The position numbers were made by a program, and so were the translations under genes. Positions 35,007 through 45,882 of a DNA stretch of 49,949 bases are shown here, piece by piece (position 1 is the stretch's first letter; every line of letters begins with the position of its first letter). A model generated the notes under the pieces. That model saw nothing but the letters and a program-made list of their open reading frames with translations, searched no databases and was not told where the DNA came from. The DNA lies in NCBI GenBank assembly GCA_018398765.1, contig JAHBMJ010000350.1, forward strand, positions 1 through 49,949, read 5' to 3'. The DNA is from Chromera velia (lineage: Eukaryota > Sar > Chromeraceae).

Positions 35007-35449
35007 CTGCATGACTTCCTTCCAGTCGCGTCTGCATGGGGGGGCTGCGTGTTTGTATCGTTTTCCTTCGGCATGCTGTGAAACTGGGGAGAATCACAGA
35101 AAGTGAGAAAGACAGAAAAAAAGAAACAAACCTTCATTGAATGAATTGATTGATGGATGGATGGATGGATCGACCGGCGTGCCCTCAGCTTGGCCCAAAT
35201 TTCATTTATTCTTTGTCAGCTGACATTCATATGCAGATCCATTTTTGCCGTTTTCCAACCTTTCTCGCTCCCCCCCCACCCTTCAATCTGTCTCTCTCTC
35301 ACCGTCCCTCGCTGATTGCATGAAAATGCTAATGACGCACGCAACAACTGCGGGAGAGACTGCCCGTCCCTTCCCAACTCGTCGGGCTGCTGGTTGGAAT
35401 GAGTCTGAGGGCTGCCAGCTGCATGGGAAGAGAAGAGATGCAGGCGGGG

Positions 35450-35465
35450 NNNNNNNNNNNNNNNN
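35450..35465. other. small assembly gap in poly-G
   Basis: A short N run inside a G homopolymer of uncertain length. Confidence 0.95.
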
Positions 35466-35579
35466 GGGGGGGGGGGGGGGAGGGGAATTTAAAGGTTGAC
35501 TCACTGACTGAACGGAATGCATGGAAGGTTTCTTCCTTCCTTCCGTTCATGTTCATTCTTAATTGCACGTTTCAGCAAC

Positions 35580-36186
35580 ATAGCACGAAGATCTGACAGA
35601 GAGATCAGGCCTGGAGCATCAATCCCCTACAGGTGGTGGAAAGGAGACTGGCTGGCCGTTCGGAAAGACTTTCTGTCCTGGAGTGTCTTGAACTTTGAAC
35701 AAAGCAAATGGATTCAAAATTTGCACCTGAAGAGCCTCTGTCGGCCGGGATATATATGCGGGCCAACAATACGGGTCAAGTTCTTGGCACCCCTCGAAAA
35801 CTCAAAGTCCGACAGCTGGGCGATCGAAGAAAGGGAGATTCCCTCCTGAGCTAGAGAAGACACACGCGCGCAGCTACTGGCAAAACGGTCATGACAAAGT
35901 ACAGAAGAAAAACCAGGGGCGTGGGGGGTTGGCTTTTGATCGCAAAGTGATTCGGAAGTTCAATCGGAAGAAGCAGTGTGTTTTAATGCATGTAGACTAA
36001 AATTCTGCTCTGGCTCCCAATCACCGGCCAACAGGTTCCAGCAGCTAACAATTCCGGCAGCTGAGAAAAATTCTCCGACCGAATCTTCAGTGCGATTCGA
36101 TTGGACGGATTTGAGAAGTTGCAAAAACTACTAAAGTTGAATTAAGTTGAGTCAAAGATCTAGTGACGAACGTAATGATCGAGATC
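35580..36186. other. start of AT-rich island, no gene recognised
   Basis: Microsatellites stop abruptly at about 35580. An open frame to 35849 has no recognisable domain. It is probably remnant mobile-element sequence belonging to the adjacent LINE cluster. Confidence 0.4.
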
Positions 36187-36540
36187 ATATTCTGCAATGT
36201 TCATAATATTTTATTTATTTATATATATACATATATATAACACGTCACAATGACTGCCCGCATATACTCATGTACATGTGATCTGGGACGCCGGCTCTAA
36301 GTGTTAGGCTCTCTATAGTACTAGGGCCCTAGGCTCTTAATTTGTCTAATAATTTGTATTGGTAACTTTATTATCGATGCTAAAATTGGGGACAAATGTC
36401 TAAAATATTATTGATATATATCTAAGTGACACTACCATTGAGCTTTACCCAATGCCCATATAACTTTAGTGATGGGGCAGTGACTTAAAGTTTATTCCTA
36501 GCGTCTGGCCTATACGTCTTTCGTCTCTTCCTTCTGTCCT
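36187..36540. repeat. 350-bp repeat A, left copy
   Basis: It begins ATATTCTGCAATGTTCATAA and ends CGTCTCTTCCTTCTGTCCT. It is about 95% identical to 38229-38604 in the same orientation. It contains a TA-rich tract and the palindrome CTAGGGCCCTAG. The reverse-transcriptase fragment begins immediately at its right end. Confidence 0.9.
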
Positions 36541-38222
36541 GTAATGTTGCTGTAAGGGTTGATGGGGGGGATAAGTGCTTGTCAGAGGGAGCGGGTGTGA
36601 AGCAGGGTGATCCTCTTTCTTCTCTTCTTTTTCTCCTGTTTATAAACAATTTACATAAAGCCCTCAGCTCTGAGAACCAACAGCCGAGTGGTAATGAAGG
36701 AAAGAGCACTTTGAAACCTGTCAAGCTCTCCACAACTCTAATAGAGAGTATTAGTTATGCTGATGACCTTGTGTTGTTTGCCCACAGCGCTACAGACCTG
36801 CAAGAGAGACTCCGGCGCCTCGAGGTATACTGCAATGAACACGGACTCACGGTAAACTTGAAGAAAACAAAGATCCTTCGTCTATCTTCTCCTGATCCTC
36901 TCATTGATCCCGCTTCCGCTTTTGTTTTTAATAGAAGGCCGGTTGAGCATGTTGATAAATACAAATACCTCGGCAACTGGATTTTTGAGGGGGGGGATCT
37001 ATCTAAAACTGTGAAAGCAAGAATTGAATCCGATTCGGCAGAAAGGGCACTGGGGAATGTGTTTGGAACTCTTTCTTCAATTGGTTTCATTTCTTCTTTT
37101 TCTCGAATTCAACTGTTCAAAGCTCTTTGGGTGCCCATTACAATATTTGGTCTTGAAGCCCTTCCTCTTAGGCAGTCAGATGTTCAATGCCTCGATGCAT
37201 TACAACTTCGTTTTGTTTGCTGGTCATTTGGTTTGTTTCATACCTCTTTTGTTTCGCCCTCTCTTCATTCCTTTGGTTTGGAACCCTTTAGCTATCTGCT
37301 TGCGAAACAGGTAGCCAGCTTCTTTCAGTCTCTCAAATCTATAGCGTGCGCCTTGCCCACGGCTGTATGGGAGGCGTGCATCACTGGTTCTAGTGCTCCT
37401 TTTGTGTCCTCCACCAAACGTCTGGCTATGCCCTTTAACAATTCTCTCCTTGAAGACACGAATGAGCCACGCCAAGAAAAACCAAAAAAGAAGGGGAAAT
37501 ATAAAAGGAAAGAGACGTGTTGCAAGATCCAGACGAACCAATAGCTTGGAGAATGGGCTAGAAGGCAGAAAGGTAGCAGGAATAGAGACAGAATCTTCTA
37601 TCCCCGTGCTGTTTTCACTGATTTCCAAAGAGAGAACCCTTCTAGACAGAGGTTCTCTATGCTCCTCCTAGCAGAAAGGAAATGGCAGTCACGTCCGTCA
37701 GACACAGGAAACGCTGTCCTCTTGTCTTCTTAAATCCTCTACGAACATCCGCCTTCTCCTGAGAGCGATGACGGGTGGTTATGTGCAGCGGGGAGAGCTA
37801 GAGAAGACCTGCTCGGCTTGCTCTGGCAGAGAAGTTTGTGATGAGATCCACTTGCTCACAGAATATGTGGACACAGAGAGGGAAAGACAGAAGCTTAACG
37901 AAATCATCAGCAGAATAAAGGAGCGCACGCCCATTGAGAAACGGGTGGAAATTGCGCAATGGGTGGCTGCCTCTGCTAGTAGAGGAGTGGGGGAGAATGA
38001 AAAGAAAGTCCGAGAGATGATCGCTCTTATTTCGTCGTTCCAGCCTCTGGTGGGCATGAGGGCGGTTGAGGAGTGTATAGCCAAATTAGAGAGAGTTCTT
38101 GTTGACATGTGTTAATGGATCAATACGCTAGGTCAACAAACCAACATTGCATATCATGCCCCGTGGTTGGCCAGAGCCTAAGTAGTGGCTCACCAGCTTT
38201 AACCGCCTCAATTCGATTCAAT
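36541..38222 (+). mobile_element. 5'-truncated non-LTR retrotransposon (LINE) fragment
   Basis: The left end of the homology starts in the middle of a reverse transcriptase: VKQGDPLSSLLFLLFINNL, then the catalytic SYADDLVLF, the thumb motifs HGLTVNLKKTKILRL and KYKYLGNWIF, up to a stop at 37544 (frame 0). A second open segment in another frame (37393-37671) and a third from 37672 to 38115 continue it. The last holds LRAMTGGYVQRG and a CSACSGREVCDEIHLL zinc-knuckle typical of LINE C-termini. One frameshift (about 37450-37540) and one in-frame TAG (37669) break the frame. No 5' domains (endonuclease) are present. The right end is a short ATTCA-type repeat at 38205-38226, like a LINE 3' tail. 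It is a dead copy. Confidence 0.8.
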
Positions 38223-38228
38223 TCAATT

Positions 38229-38252
38229 CATATTCTGCAATGTTCATAATAT

Positions 38253-38297
<45 letters not shown>

Positions 38298-38604
38298 CAC
38301 GTCACAATGACTGCCCGCATATACTCATGTACATGTGATCCGGGACGCCCGGCGCCGGCTCTAAGTGTTAGGCTCTCTATAGTACTAGGGCCCTAGGCTC
38401 TTAATTTGTCTAATAATTTGTATTGGTAACTTTATTATCGATGCTAAAATTGGGAACAAATATCTAAAATGTTATTGATATATGTCTAAGTGACACTGTC
38501 ATTGACCTTTGCCCAATGCCCATATAACTTTAGTGATGGGGCAGTGACTTAAAGTTTGTTCCTAGCGTCTGGCCTATGTGTCTTTCGTCTCTTCCTTCTG
38601 TCTT
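38229..38604. repeat. 350-bp repeat A, right copy
   Basis: Same as 36187-36540, with an expanded (TA)n tract at about 38262-38296 and a 7-bp insertion in the GACGCC(CGGCGCC)GG region. It abuts the 3' tail of the plus-strand LINE on the left. On the right it continues into DNA leading to the minus-strand LINE coding remnant, so it may be that element's 3' UTR. Confidence 0.9.
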
Positions 38605-38692
38605 GGTTACTGCTCTCACTGCTAGCTCTCTCTCTCATACTTGACGCTTCTGTGTTCGAATGCCTTCTTCGGCATTTGCTAAGTACTTCCTA

Positions 38693-38806
<114 letters not shown>

Positions 38807-38812
38807 TTAGGC

Positions 38813-39142
38813 TCAGATCCAGCCGCACGTCTTGCTCACGTGTTGCCCCCATTTCTCACTTAATCGCTCTGCCACCCTCTTCAAGAACATCTTAGCCTCC
38901 CCCTCCATCGTCCCGTCAACCGCACTCACGAGTGGGGTGAAGTCACACCCTCTGTCTGCGCTTGCCTGCCCATGTTTCCTCTTCTTTTCTTCTGCTGCTG
39001 CTTTGAGGGCTTGAGTCCAGGTCATCTTTTCCCTCGAGACAGCATGTAGGTTTATCACCCTGGTATCGAAAATTGCCAGCCTCTGTAGAGTATAGGCCCC
39101 CCGGACTTGGAAGTCCCCCCTTAGCGCCGGACATCCCTGCAC
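38813..39142 (-). mobile_element. C-terminal fragment of a second LINE-type element
   Basis: Minus strand: [20 protein letters not shown], then [37 protein letters not shown] and [19 protein letters not shown]. This resembles the 'FDVRVxx...FTPLVxSxDG...RLAxRLSxKW' C-terminal module found beside reverse transcriptases in many algal and invertebrate retroelements. The frame closes at a TAG near 38813, before the usual final 'RxxxxLRGSR' stretch, and no reverse transcriptase is left upstream. It is a pseudogene remnant. Confidence 0.65.
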
Positions 39143-39179
39143 CTCCCCTTCCTCCCTAATGATCGGCTCCTTTGCGTGA

Positions 39180-39560
39180 ACCGCTCCCGCGGGGTATGCT
39201 TCATGAACGGTTGATATAACTTTAGTAGTACTTTACACACGAACTCAACCTTTTTATACTTTTTCCAAATTTCACTTTGCAATTCAGTCAAATACCGCTA
39301 GAAACACCGCTACGTCTAATAATACGTCAATTCTTTTTACCTCGCTTTCATTTTTAGAGCTAGCCTCTAGGCTAGCCTCATACTATGCAAATGTTTATAG
39401 CTTTAAATTAATGTTTGATTCAGAAGTTTTACTATCTATAATCTTGTTTTGATTAATAACTTAGTTAATAACAAATTAACAATAAAAACTTTGTTTTGCA
39501 TGGGTTATAACACCATTAAATAATGTTAAATTAACAACCATTGATTGCAGTAGATCTTAG
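39180..39560. other. AT-rich end of the mobile-element island
   Basis: Very AT-rich with AATTAACAATAAA-type runs. No open frame, RNA gene or terminal repeat is visible. Confidence 0.5.
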
Positions 39561-41406
39561 ACCAGATCATGGAGACCCGAGAACAGCAAAAGTTGCAAAA
39601 CTTTTCTTCCAGACTTTATTTCTTAGCTTGTACGAAAGAACTCGTCCTGCTCAAAGTGCACATATATGTGTACATGCCTGCTCAATCTGGATCGGATTCT
39701 GCCTCCCGAAGGAACTGAGCGAACGCACCGCCTGAGTGCGCGACTAGGCACGCGACGACTCTACGGTCTCCACTGCCGCGACCCCACGAAAGGAGTAAGG
39801 AATGAGAAAGTACGAGTTTGCAAGCCAGCAACTGATCGAGCCAGCAGCAGACAGGGAAAACGCATCCAGAATTTTAATGAATGGATCCGTCAAATCAACC
39901 TCCCCTGACCTCACGCAAGCAAGCATGCAGTGAGCCTGACCGAGCTCGCTCTGACGGCTGCCTACGAAGGCCCCCAGTATCAATCAGCACATGCATGCAC
40001 TTTCTTTTGGGCTCATGCATGCAAAACGGGGGGGGGGAACAGCGGACAAATTGCACATACAGTGTGTACAAGAGACAGCGACTGCGCCTTTTTGCGAGAA
40101 GAGTTCAAAAACGTCGAGCGAAGGGTGTAGGAGAAGGAAGGAGAGAGAGGGTAACGACCGACGGGAAAGGAAAAAAAGGCCCTGCACACGACGCCAGCAC
40201 AGCATCAACTCACCTTTCTCTTCTTTGCAGCTTTTCTCTCTGTCTGTCTCTGTGTGCAGATGTTGTATGCGTACATGCAGTTCCGAATTTCGACTCATGA
40301 TATGAAATTGAATTTGATTCGATTTCAAAATGATTCGAACGATCGATAGACAACGATTCCTTCATAGAATCAGAAAGAGACGAATAGAGGAGCAAAGAAA
40401 GAAAAGGGAATAAGGAAGAATGAAACGAGGGAAACTAACTGACCATCTCATCTGATTCGATTCTGATTCTCGATCATCGGCTCATAAGGAAGGAAGACGA
40501 ATCAATCCCCCATTCGTTCACCCATCCATCCATCCATCCATCCATTCAGTCATTCATTCATCGACTCATGCACTCACTCTCAGAGAGAGAACGAGAGAAA
40601 GACAAACACAGACACGCACGCAAAAGCGGGAGGGAGCCGAGCGTCCATAATTATGGGTCGGTCAGTCAACAGAGCGAAGAGGAAGGAAGAAGGTTCCGAT
40701 CGCTCATGTGTGCTGAAATCGTACATTGTTCTTTTTGGCGGTCTTTTCGTTCATCGATCTACAGTTGCTCTCCAGGTCGCTTCTGTGTGGAAATCTATCC
40801 ATAGATTCATTTTGAGGCGGCACTTCCTTCTGTCTGTCTGTCTCTCTGTTGGGAATTGGTCATTTTTGGAGAGAGAGATGGAGGGAGATGCTCACGCTTT
40901 CATTGAGTCACTTATTGATCCATGGAAAAACAGAAGGGAAGTCTCCTGAGACCTCGAGAAAGGAGTAGGTGGAAATGGCCTGAAGAAAAAAGAAAAACAC
41001 AGCTAGGCAGACGCCAGTCAACCCATGCAGCAACGGACTCGTCCTGAGACAATTGAGGCAAAGAGCCCCCCCCTCCATCAGCCACCCATCGAGCTCCTCT
41101 TCCCTGCCTCCCCTCTCCTTCCTTCCTTCCTTCCTTTCTTTCTTTCTTTCTTTCTTTCTTTCTCACTTCCTTCCTTCGTTCGTTTTGACCTGCCCTCCTA
41201 CACCTCTTTCTTTCTGTTTGTTTGTCTTCCTTGCGTCTGTCTTTTCTTCCCCTTTCTCTCTATTATATTAGTATTAAGAAATGGTATTAACACAACGAGA
41301 AGACAACACAAGACCTGCTTCGTCCGGCCACGCGCCTCTCTGCTCTCTCTCTGTCCGGCTGCCCGGGCTCAAGTTGGAGGAGCGCAGAGGAATTGAGCCA
41401 AAAAGG

Positions 41407-41438
<32 letters not shown>

Positions 41439-41571
41439 CTGAAGTCAATACAAGAGAGGAGAAGGGAAGCGAAGGAAAGGGAAGACATTAAGAAATTGAG
41501 GAAGGATCAAAGCGGGCCCCTTCAGTGCTTGCATGTGTGTCACGGAAGCCCTCCCTTCCGTTTCTGTTGTC

Positions 41572-41620
<49 letters not shown>

Positions 41621-41700
41621 TGTGTGTGCGGGTGTGTGTGTGCGGGTGTGTGTGTGCGTGTGTGTGTGTGTGTGTGTCTGTGTGTCTGTGTGTGTGTGTG

Positions 41701-41733
<33 letters not shown>

Positions 41734-41748
41734 CTGTGTGTGTGTGTG

Positions 41749-41779
<31 letters not shown>

Positions 41780-41812
41780 ATGCGTGTGTGTGTGTATGCG
41801 TGTGTGTGTGTA

Positions 41813-41843
<31 letters not shown>

Positions 41844-42975
41844 ATCGATATGATCGGATACTGAAGAGAAGAAGGGAGGGGAAACAAGACGAAAAAAAAG
41901 ACGAAGGAGAGAAAGAGGTCTTAAGAAGAAAAACAGACAGACATTAAGACGGCAATGGGGGGGCAGAAAGAAAAAGTGGGAGAAGAAGAAGAAGAAGAAG
42001 AAGAAACCCTTTTTTATCTGCCTCCCTCCTTCTGCCAGTCAGTCGATCAGACTTCGAATTTCCTTCCTGAAAGGAAGACAGACAGACAGACAGAAGAACC
42101 TGCCTTGCCTGCCCCCCGTCCAACAACAAAAAACGAACAAGGAAGGAAGCGAGAACGAAGAGAAGAAAACAGTGTAGCCAATCCTCTCTCGCGCCTCTCT
42201 CTCTAGAGGCTCGCTAGAGTGTCTAATCTATTCTCTTCGCTTTCTCCCCCTCACTCTTTCGTGTCCTAAAATCTCCCCCCTGCTCTCTGCACCCTCCCCC
42301 AATCTTCCCCCAGCTCCAGCCATGGATTGCCCGTCCATTTTTCTCTCTCCCTCTCTGTGCCTTCCTGCCTGGACGAATGAACAGACTCTTCCCAAAGGCC
42401 GACGCCTAAATTAGTACTCAGCTGATCTGACTGTCAAGTCTGCAAAATGACCAATTGCTGCTTTTCTTGTGCGTTTTTCTCATTGCACACACAGATGTGC
42501 CAAAAAAGAAATAGTGGGAGGGACTATGGATGGACGTCAATAAATATTTGCAAGGGTCCGGTCGGGTCGAGAAGGGAAATCGGAGGGAAGAGATGGGAAG
42601 GAAAGAGGAAGGATCAGCCCCCTCCTTTCCCAATTTTTTGCGGTTCTGTGCAGAAAGGAGACCTACCTGCACAGAGAGGACAGAGAGACTTGCACTTCCC
42701 TTTGTGTGTCCTCAGTTCCTTCCATGATGAGAGCAGTCAGTCAGAGTCGATCCTTCTCGAGTCTCTCTTCCTTCCTTCCGTTGGGGGGATCGGCCACCCA
42801 CTTCTGTCTTTCTTTCTTTCCTCCCTTTCTTTCTTTGTTTCTTTCTTTCTGTTTCCCCTCACCCTCTTGGCTGACTAGCCGCAAACCCATTTTATCTCTC
42901 TTACTTGAGTTCCTTCCAGTTTGCACCTTCTGTTCTTTCCTGTACTTCCTTTCATTCACCACCACGAGAGGACAA
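39561..42975. other. 3' flank of the kinase gene, no gene recognised
   Basis: GC content rises again and microsatellites return: (CATC)n at 40520-40550, (TTTC)n at 41126-41163, (AG)n at 41416-41437, (TC)n/(GT)n at 41576-41842 and (GAAGAA)n at 41984-42005. Short open frames such as 40653-40949 and 42447-42878 have no recognisable domains. It should contain the 3' UTR of the kinase gene just left of 42976. Confidence 0.45.
41576..41845. repeat. long interrupted (GT)n tract
   Basis: (TC)n followed by about 240 bp of TGTG interrupted by GCGTG, TCTGTG and ATGCGTG variants, with higher-order repetition (GCGTGTATGTG recurs at about 41699 and 41749). It is likely to form Z-DNA. Confidence 0.95.
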
Positions 42976-45882
42976 CTAGTTAGGGCATGCAGGGGAGAGA
43001 GCCCTCACTTCAGTCAGGAGACCTTCCAGCACCCCCATCCCTACGGGCTTCTGCCGAAAGAAATCCATGCCTGATCCAAGGCACTCACCCACAATCTCTG
43101 GAGACCCATCCCCAGAGAGGCCCACAACAACCGGAAAGGGCGATGCAAGGCCCCGAGCTCGTACTGCTCGTGCGCACTCGCACCCGCCCATCCCGCGGGG
43201 CATGTGTTGGTCCAAAAGGACCAGGTCGAACCGCGCCCCTCTGTCCAACAACGACAGGAAAACTTCACCACTTTTGGCTTCACATGCAGTCACTCCAAAT
43301 TTCTCCTGGAGTAGCATCACTAGAATTTCTCTGCTCATAGCGTCATCATCCACCACACACACACGAAACCCCGGACGTACCACCTGCCCCCGACTCTGAT
43401 CACCTCTCAACCTTGTCACCGACACCTCAGCTGAGGGGCCTTTCTGATGACCCTCCCTCATTAATTCAAGCACCTCTTCCCCCCTCTCCTTCGTTTCCGC
43501 AGCAGGCCCTTCAGACGGCTGCGAGGGACATGTCAAGGGTTCTCTTGCATGTTTTGCTCCCTCTGCGAGACGGCTGACGGTCCAAGGCGGGAACACCACT
43601 CGACGAGGACCCACTTCTGTCAGAATAGAGTCCGGCAATCCGCCCTGCCCCCCAGCAAGAGACAGACAGATGCAGCCCCCCCCTGCCTCCAACACGCATC
43701 TGACAGTCTCAACCAGAATGCGAAAATGACACACGCCCCCCGTGTCCCCTTCCCCCCCACCCCCCTGCACACATGGGGATGCAGAGGGTGTCTCCACTGC
43801 ACCCTCAGCCTCGGTCTCGGGAGGGGAAAATAAGGACAACGGAATGCCATCCAGCTCGGCCAGACGGGAGGAGAGGACGACCAGAGTCCCCTCTAAAGGT
43901 AAAGGGAGACGACCGGATGGTTTTCCAGTCTCTCCAGTCTTCCTCCTCCTCCTCCTACCCCTTTCCCCGTTTGCCTGTGCCTCTGCCTGTGCCCCCCAGG
44001 AGGGCTGACGAGGGTCCCTGTCTCCGTCTCTATCGATCCCCTTCCCCTCCCCCCTCTCATCCTTCAACTGTTGAGGCATCATCTCCTTCGACCGACGGGA
44101 CTCCGACGGCCCCCCATCGGAAGAGGAAGAGGAGGAAGAGGGGGGAGAGTGCCCATCAGGGTGCGAGGGGGGATACTCTTCTCGATTGCGTCCGCCAACT
44201 TTTCCTTCTTCAGCTGAGCCGCTCTTTCTTTTCGCTTCTTTGTTGCTGCTGCTGCTGCTCGAACCACTTGCCTCCCTTCCATCCCCCCCATCTACCCCTT
44301 GTCCTCTGTCCTCCTTCCAATTTCCCCCTATGCAAAATGGAGGTGCCTCAACGGGGGGAACGGGGGGCCTTTTTTCGGGAACGGGAGAAGATGAGGAAGG
44401 AAACAATTCCATTCTGCCTTCTGGAACTGCGATTCTCTCTTTCTGCGCCCTCCAACCTCCCTCATGTTTTCCTTCCCCCCCTTCTCCTTCTTCCGTCAGT
44501 GTGCGCCCCTGATGCCTTCCCACACGAGACGAGCGCCCCTGACACTTCCCCAACAAAGTGGGAAGGTCAGTCCAGGAGACGGTGGTCGGAGCTGCCATCA
44601 GAGACACAAAGTGATTCACTCTGGACTCTTCCATGGCCTCCATCTCCAGGCTCCTGCTGCTGAACGGCAACAACCCACTGCATTCCCCCAAACCCGGCGG
44701 GCCTTCTCCTTCATCCGAAGAACTACTCACAGAGACACCCCCGCCCCCGCCCCCGCCCGACCCTCTCTGTTCAAGAACCGCCCCCCTCCCCCTCGCACTA
44801 CTCACTCCAATCACATGCCGCACAGAGGGCAACAGAAGGCAGGCGGCAGGAGAGGGAGAAATAGAGAGCCCGCAGGCATAATCCGAAAGCCCACCGCGAC
44901 TCGGTGAGACGTTCGCACGGAGCGGTTCTGAGTGGCCACTGCAGGGCATTGAGTGGATGAGAACGCGGGTGCCTCTGGGGGTGAGAGCCTTGATGGAGAG
45001 ACGGCCCCCCAAGGCCTTCACTATACGATTGGTGATGCAAAAGCCGAGGCCAACCTTTTCAGGGTCAGTCTCGGACATGCCGGGGCCACTGTCATCGACT
45101 GCAAAGGTGAGCATGAAGGAGACGGCCTGAGAGGGAGAAGACGAATTTACTGATTGGGATAGAAAATCAGTCCCCCCCCGACCTCCTGCCCCTCCTCCTC
45201 CCCCTTGTCCCCTGATTGCCTTCTTTTCCTTTTCCTTTTCCTGTGAGGAGAGGGTCTGCGTGGGGGGCATGGAACATGGGAGGGGAAGTGTGTGCAGTGC
45301 CTTGTTGTTCGGCGGACTTTTCTGTGCGATGCGTGCAGACAGTCGGTGGGTCGGAGAGGACGCAGTATGCATGTCTGATTCTGCATTATTCTGCTGTAAC
45401 CATTCCCCCCGCACCTTTTTTTCTACGCACTCTCCCCCCTCGTGTATCTGTGCTCCTCCAGCATTCTCTGAGCAGTCTTGGTCTCTTGCCTTGGGCAGCT
45501 GCTGCGTTTGAGGGGGGAAAGGAGATTTAAATCCTTCTCTCCTCTGTGTGAGATCGGAAGCTTGAAGGGGTTCTGGGGGGGGCTCGGGGGGGCAGTTCGG
45601 GTTCTGGCGGTAGAAGAAGCCTTCACCTGTGGCTTGCATCGAAAGTATCGAAAGGGGAAGTCTGTGCACGCTTCGGGGGGGCTGTTCTCTTTCTCTTTCT
45701 CGTCTCTCCCCGCTCCTTTTCTTTTTGCTCCTGCCCCATCCGCCCCTTCCCCCTGCGGAGAAACTAGAGACGAGGGAGGCAGAGGATGACGGCGAGAAGG
45801 AGGAGGAGTCAGTGGAACAGCGCAACACCACACCGCCCTCCGAGGTGAACTTAATCGCGTTGGAAAGGAGATTCGACAGCAC
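42976..45882 (-). CDS. kinase last exon: HATPase core, linker and receiver
   Basis: It begins after CTGCATGCAG with VLSNLLSNAIKFTSEGG, phase 0, joining PAVQQ of the previous exon. The frame stays open for 2.9 kb. The receiver occupies the last 125 residues. The linker is Ser/Gly/Glu/Lys-rich with poly-Ser runs. Confidence 0.8.
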   Translation of the reverse strand: MLSNLLSNAIKFTSEGGVVLRCSTDSSSFSPSSSASLVSSFSAGGRGGWGRSKKKRSGERREREREQPPRSVHRLPLSILSMQATGEGFFYRQNPNCPPEPPPEPLQASDLTQRREGFKSPFPPQTQQLPKARDQDCSENAGGAQIHEGGECVEKKVRGEWLQQNNAESDMHTASSPTHRLSARIAQKSPPNNKALHTLPLPCSMPPTQTLSSQEKEKEKKAIRGQGGGGGAGGRGGTDFLSQSVNSSSPSQAVSFMLTFAVDDSGPGMSETDPEKVGLGFCITNRIVKALGGRLSIKALTPRGTRVLIHSMPCSGHSEPLRANVSPSRGGLSDYACGLSISPSPAACLLLPSVRHVIGVSSARGRGAVLEQRGSGGGGGGGVSVSSSSDEGEGPPGLGECSGLLPFSSRSLEMEAMEESRVNHFVSLMAAPTTVSWTDLPTLLGKCQGRSSRVGRHQGRTLTEEGEGGEGKHEGGWRAQKERIAVPEGRMELFPSSSSPVPEKRPPVPPVEAPPFCIGGNWKEDRGQGVDGGDGREASGSSSSSSNKEAKRKSGSAEEGKVGGRNREEYPPSHPDGHSPPSSSSSSSDGGPSESRRSKEMMPQQLKDERGEGKGIDRDGDRDPRQPSWGAQAEAQANGERGRRRRRKTGETGKPSGRLPLPLEGTLVVLSSRLAELDGIPLSLFSPPETEAEGAVETPSASPCVQGGGGEGDTGGVCHFRILVETVRCVLEAGGGCICLSLAGGQGGLPDSILTEVGPRRVVFPPWTVSRLAEGAKHAREPLTCPSQPSEGPAAETKERGEEVLELMREGHQKGPSAEVSVTRLRGDQSRGQVVRPGFRVCVVDDDAMSREILVMLLQEKFGVTACEAKSGEVFLSLLDRGARFDLVLLDQHMPRGMGGCECARAVRARGLASPFPVVVGLSGDGSPEIVGECLGSGMDFFRQKPVGMGVLEGLLTEVRALSPACPN

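Larger units (their letters stand above)
30198..35580. other. pyrimidine-rich repeat region, no gene recognised
   Basis: The plus strand is dominated by CT, TCTG, CTTT and CTCC repeats with scattered (GT)n, for example at 31648-31677 and 32838-32908. Open frames here have simple composition and no recognisable domain. The strong pyrimidine bias matches introns and UTRs of plus-strand genes, so it may be transcribed rightwards, but no exon could be supported. Confidence 0.5.

Noticed and set aside
35517..35849. 110-codon plus-strand frame with RWWKGDWLAV
   Set aside because: It crosses a composition boundary, has no recognisable family and lies next to LINE debris; not supported as a gene.
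43773..44907. Plus-strand Ser/Pro-rich open frames of up to 296 codons
   Set aside because: They are antisense to the kinase linker; low complexity, with no domain or start context.
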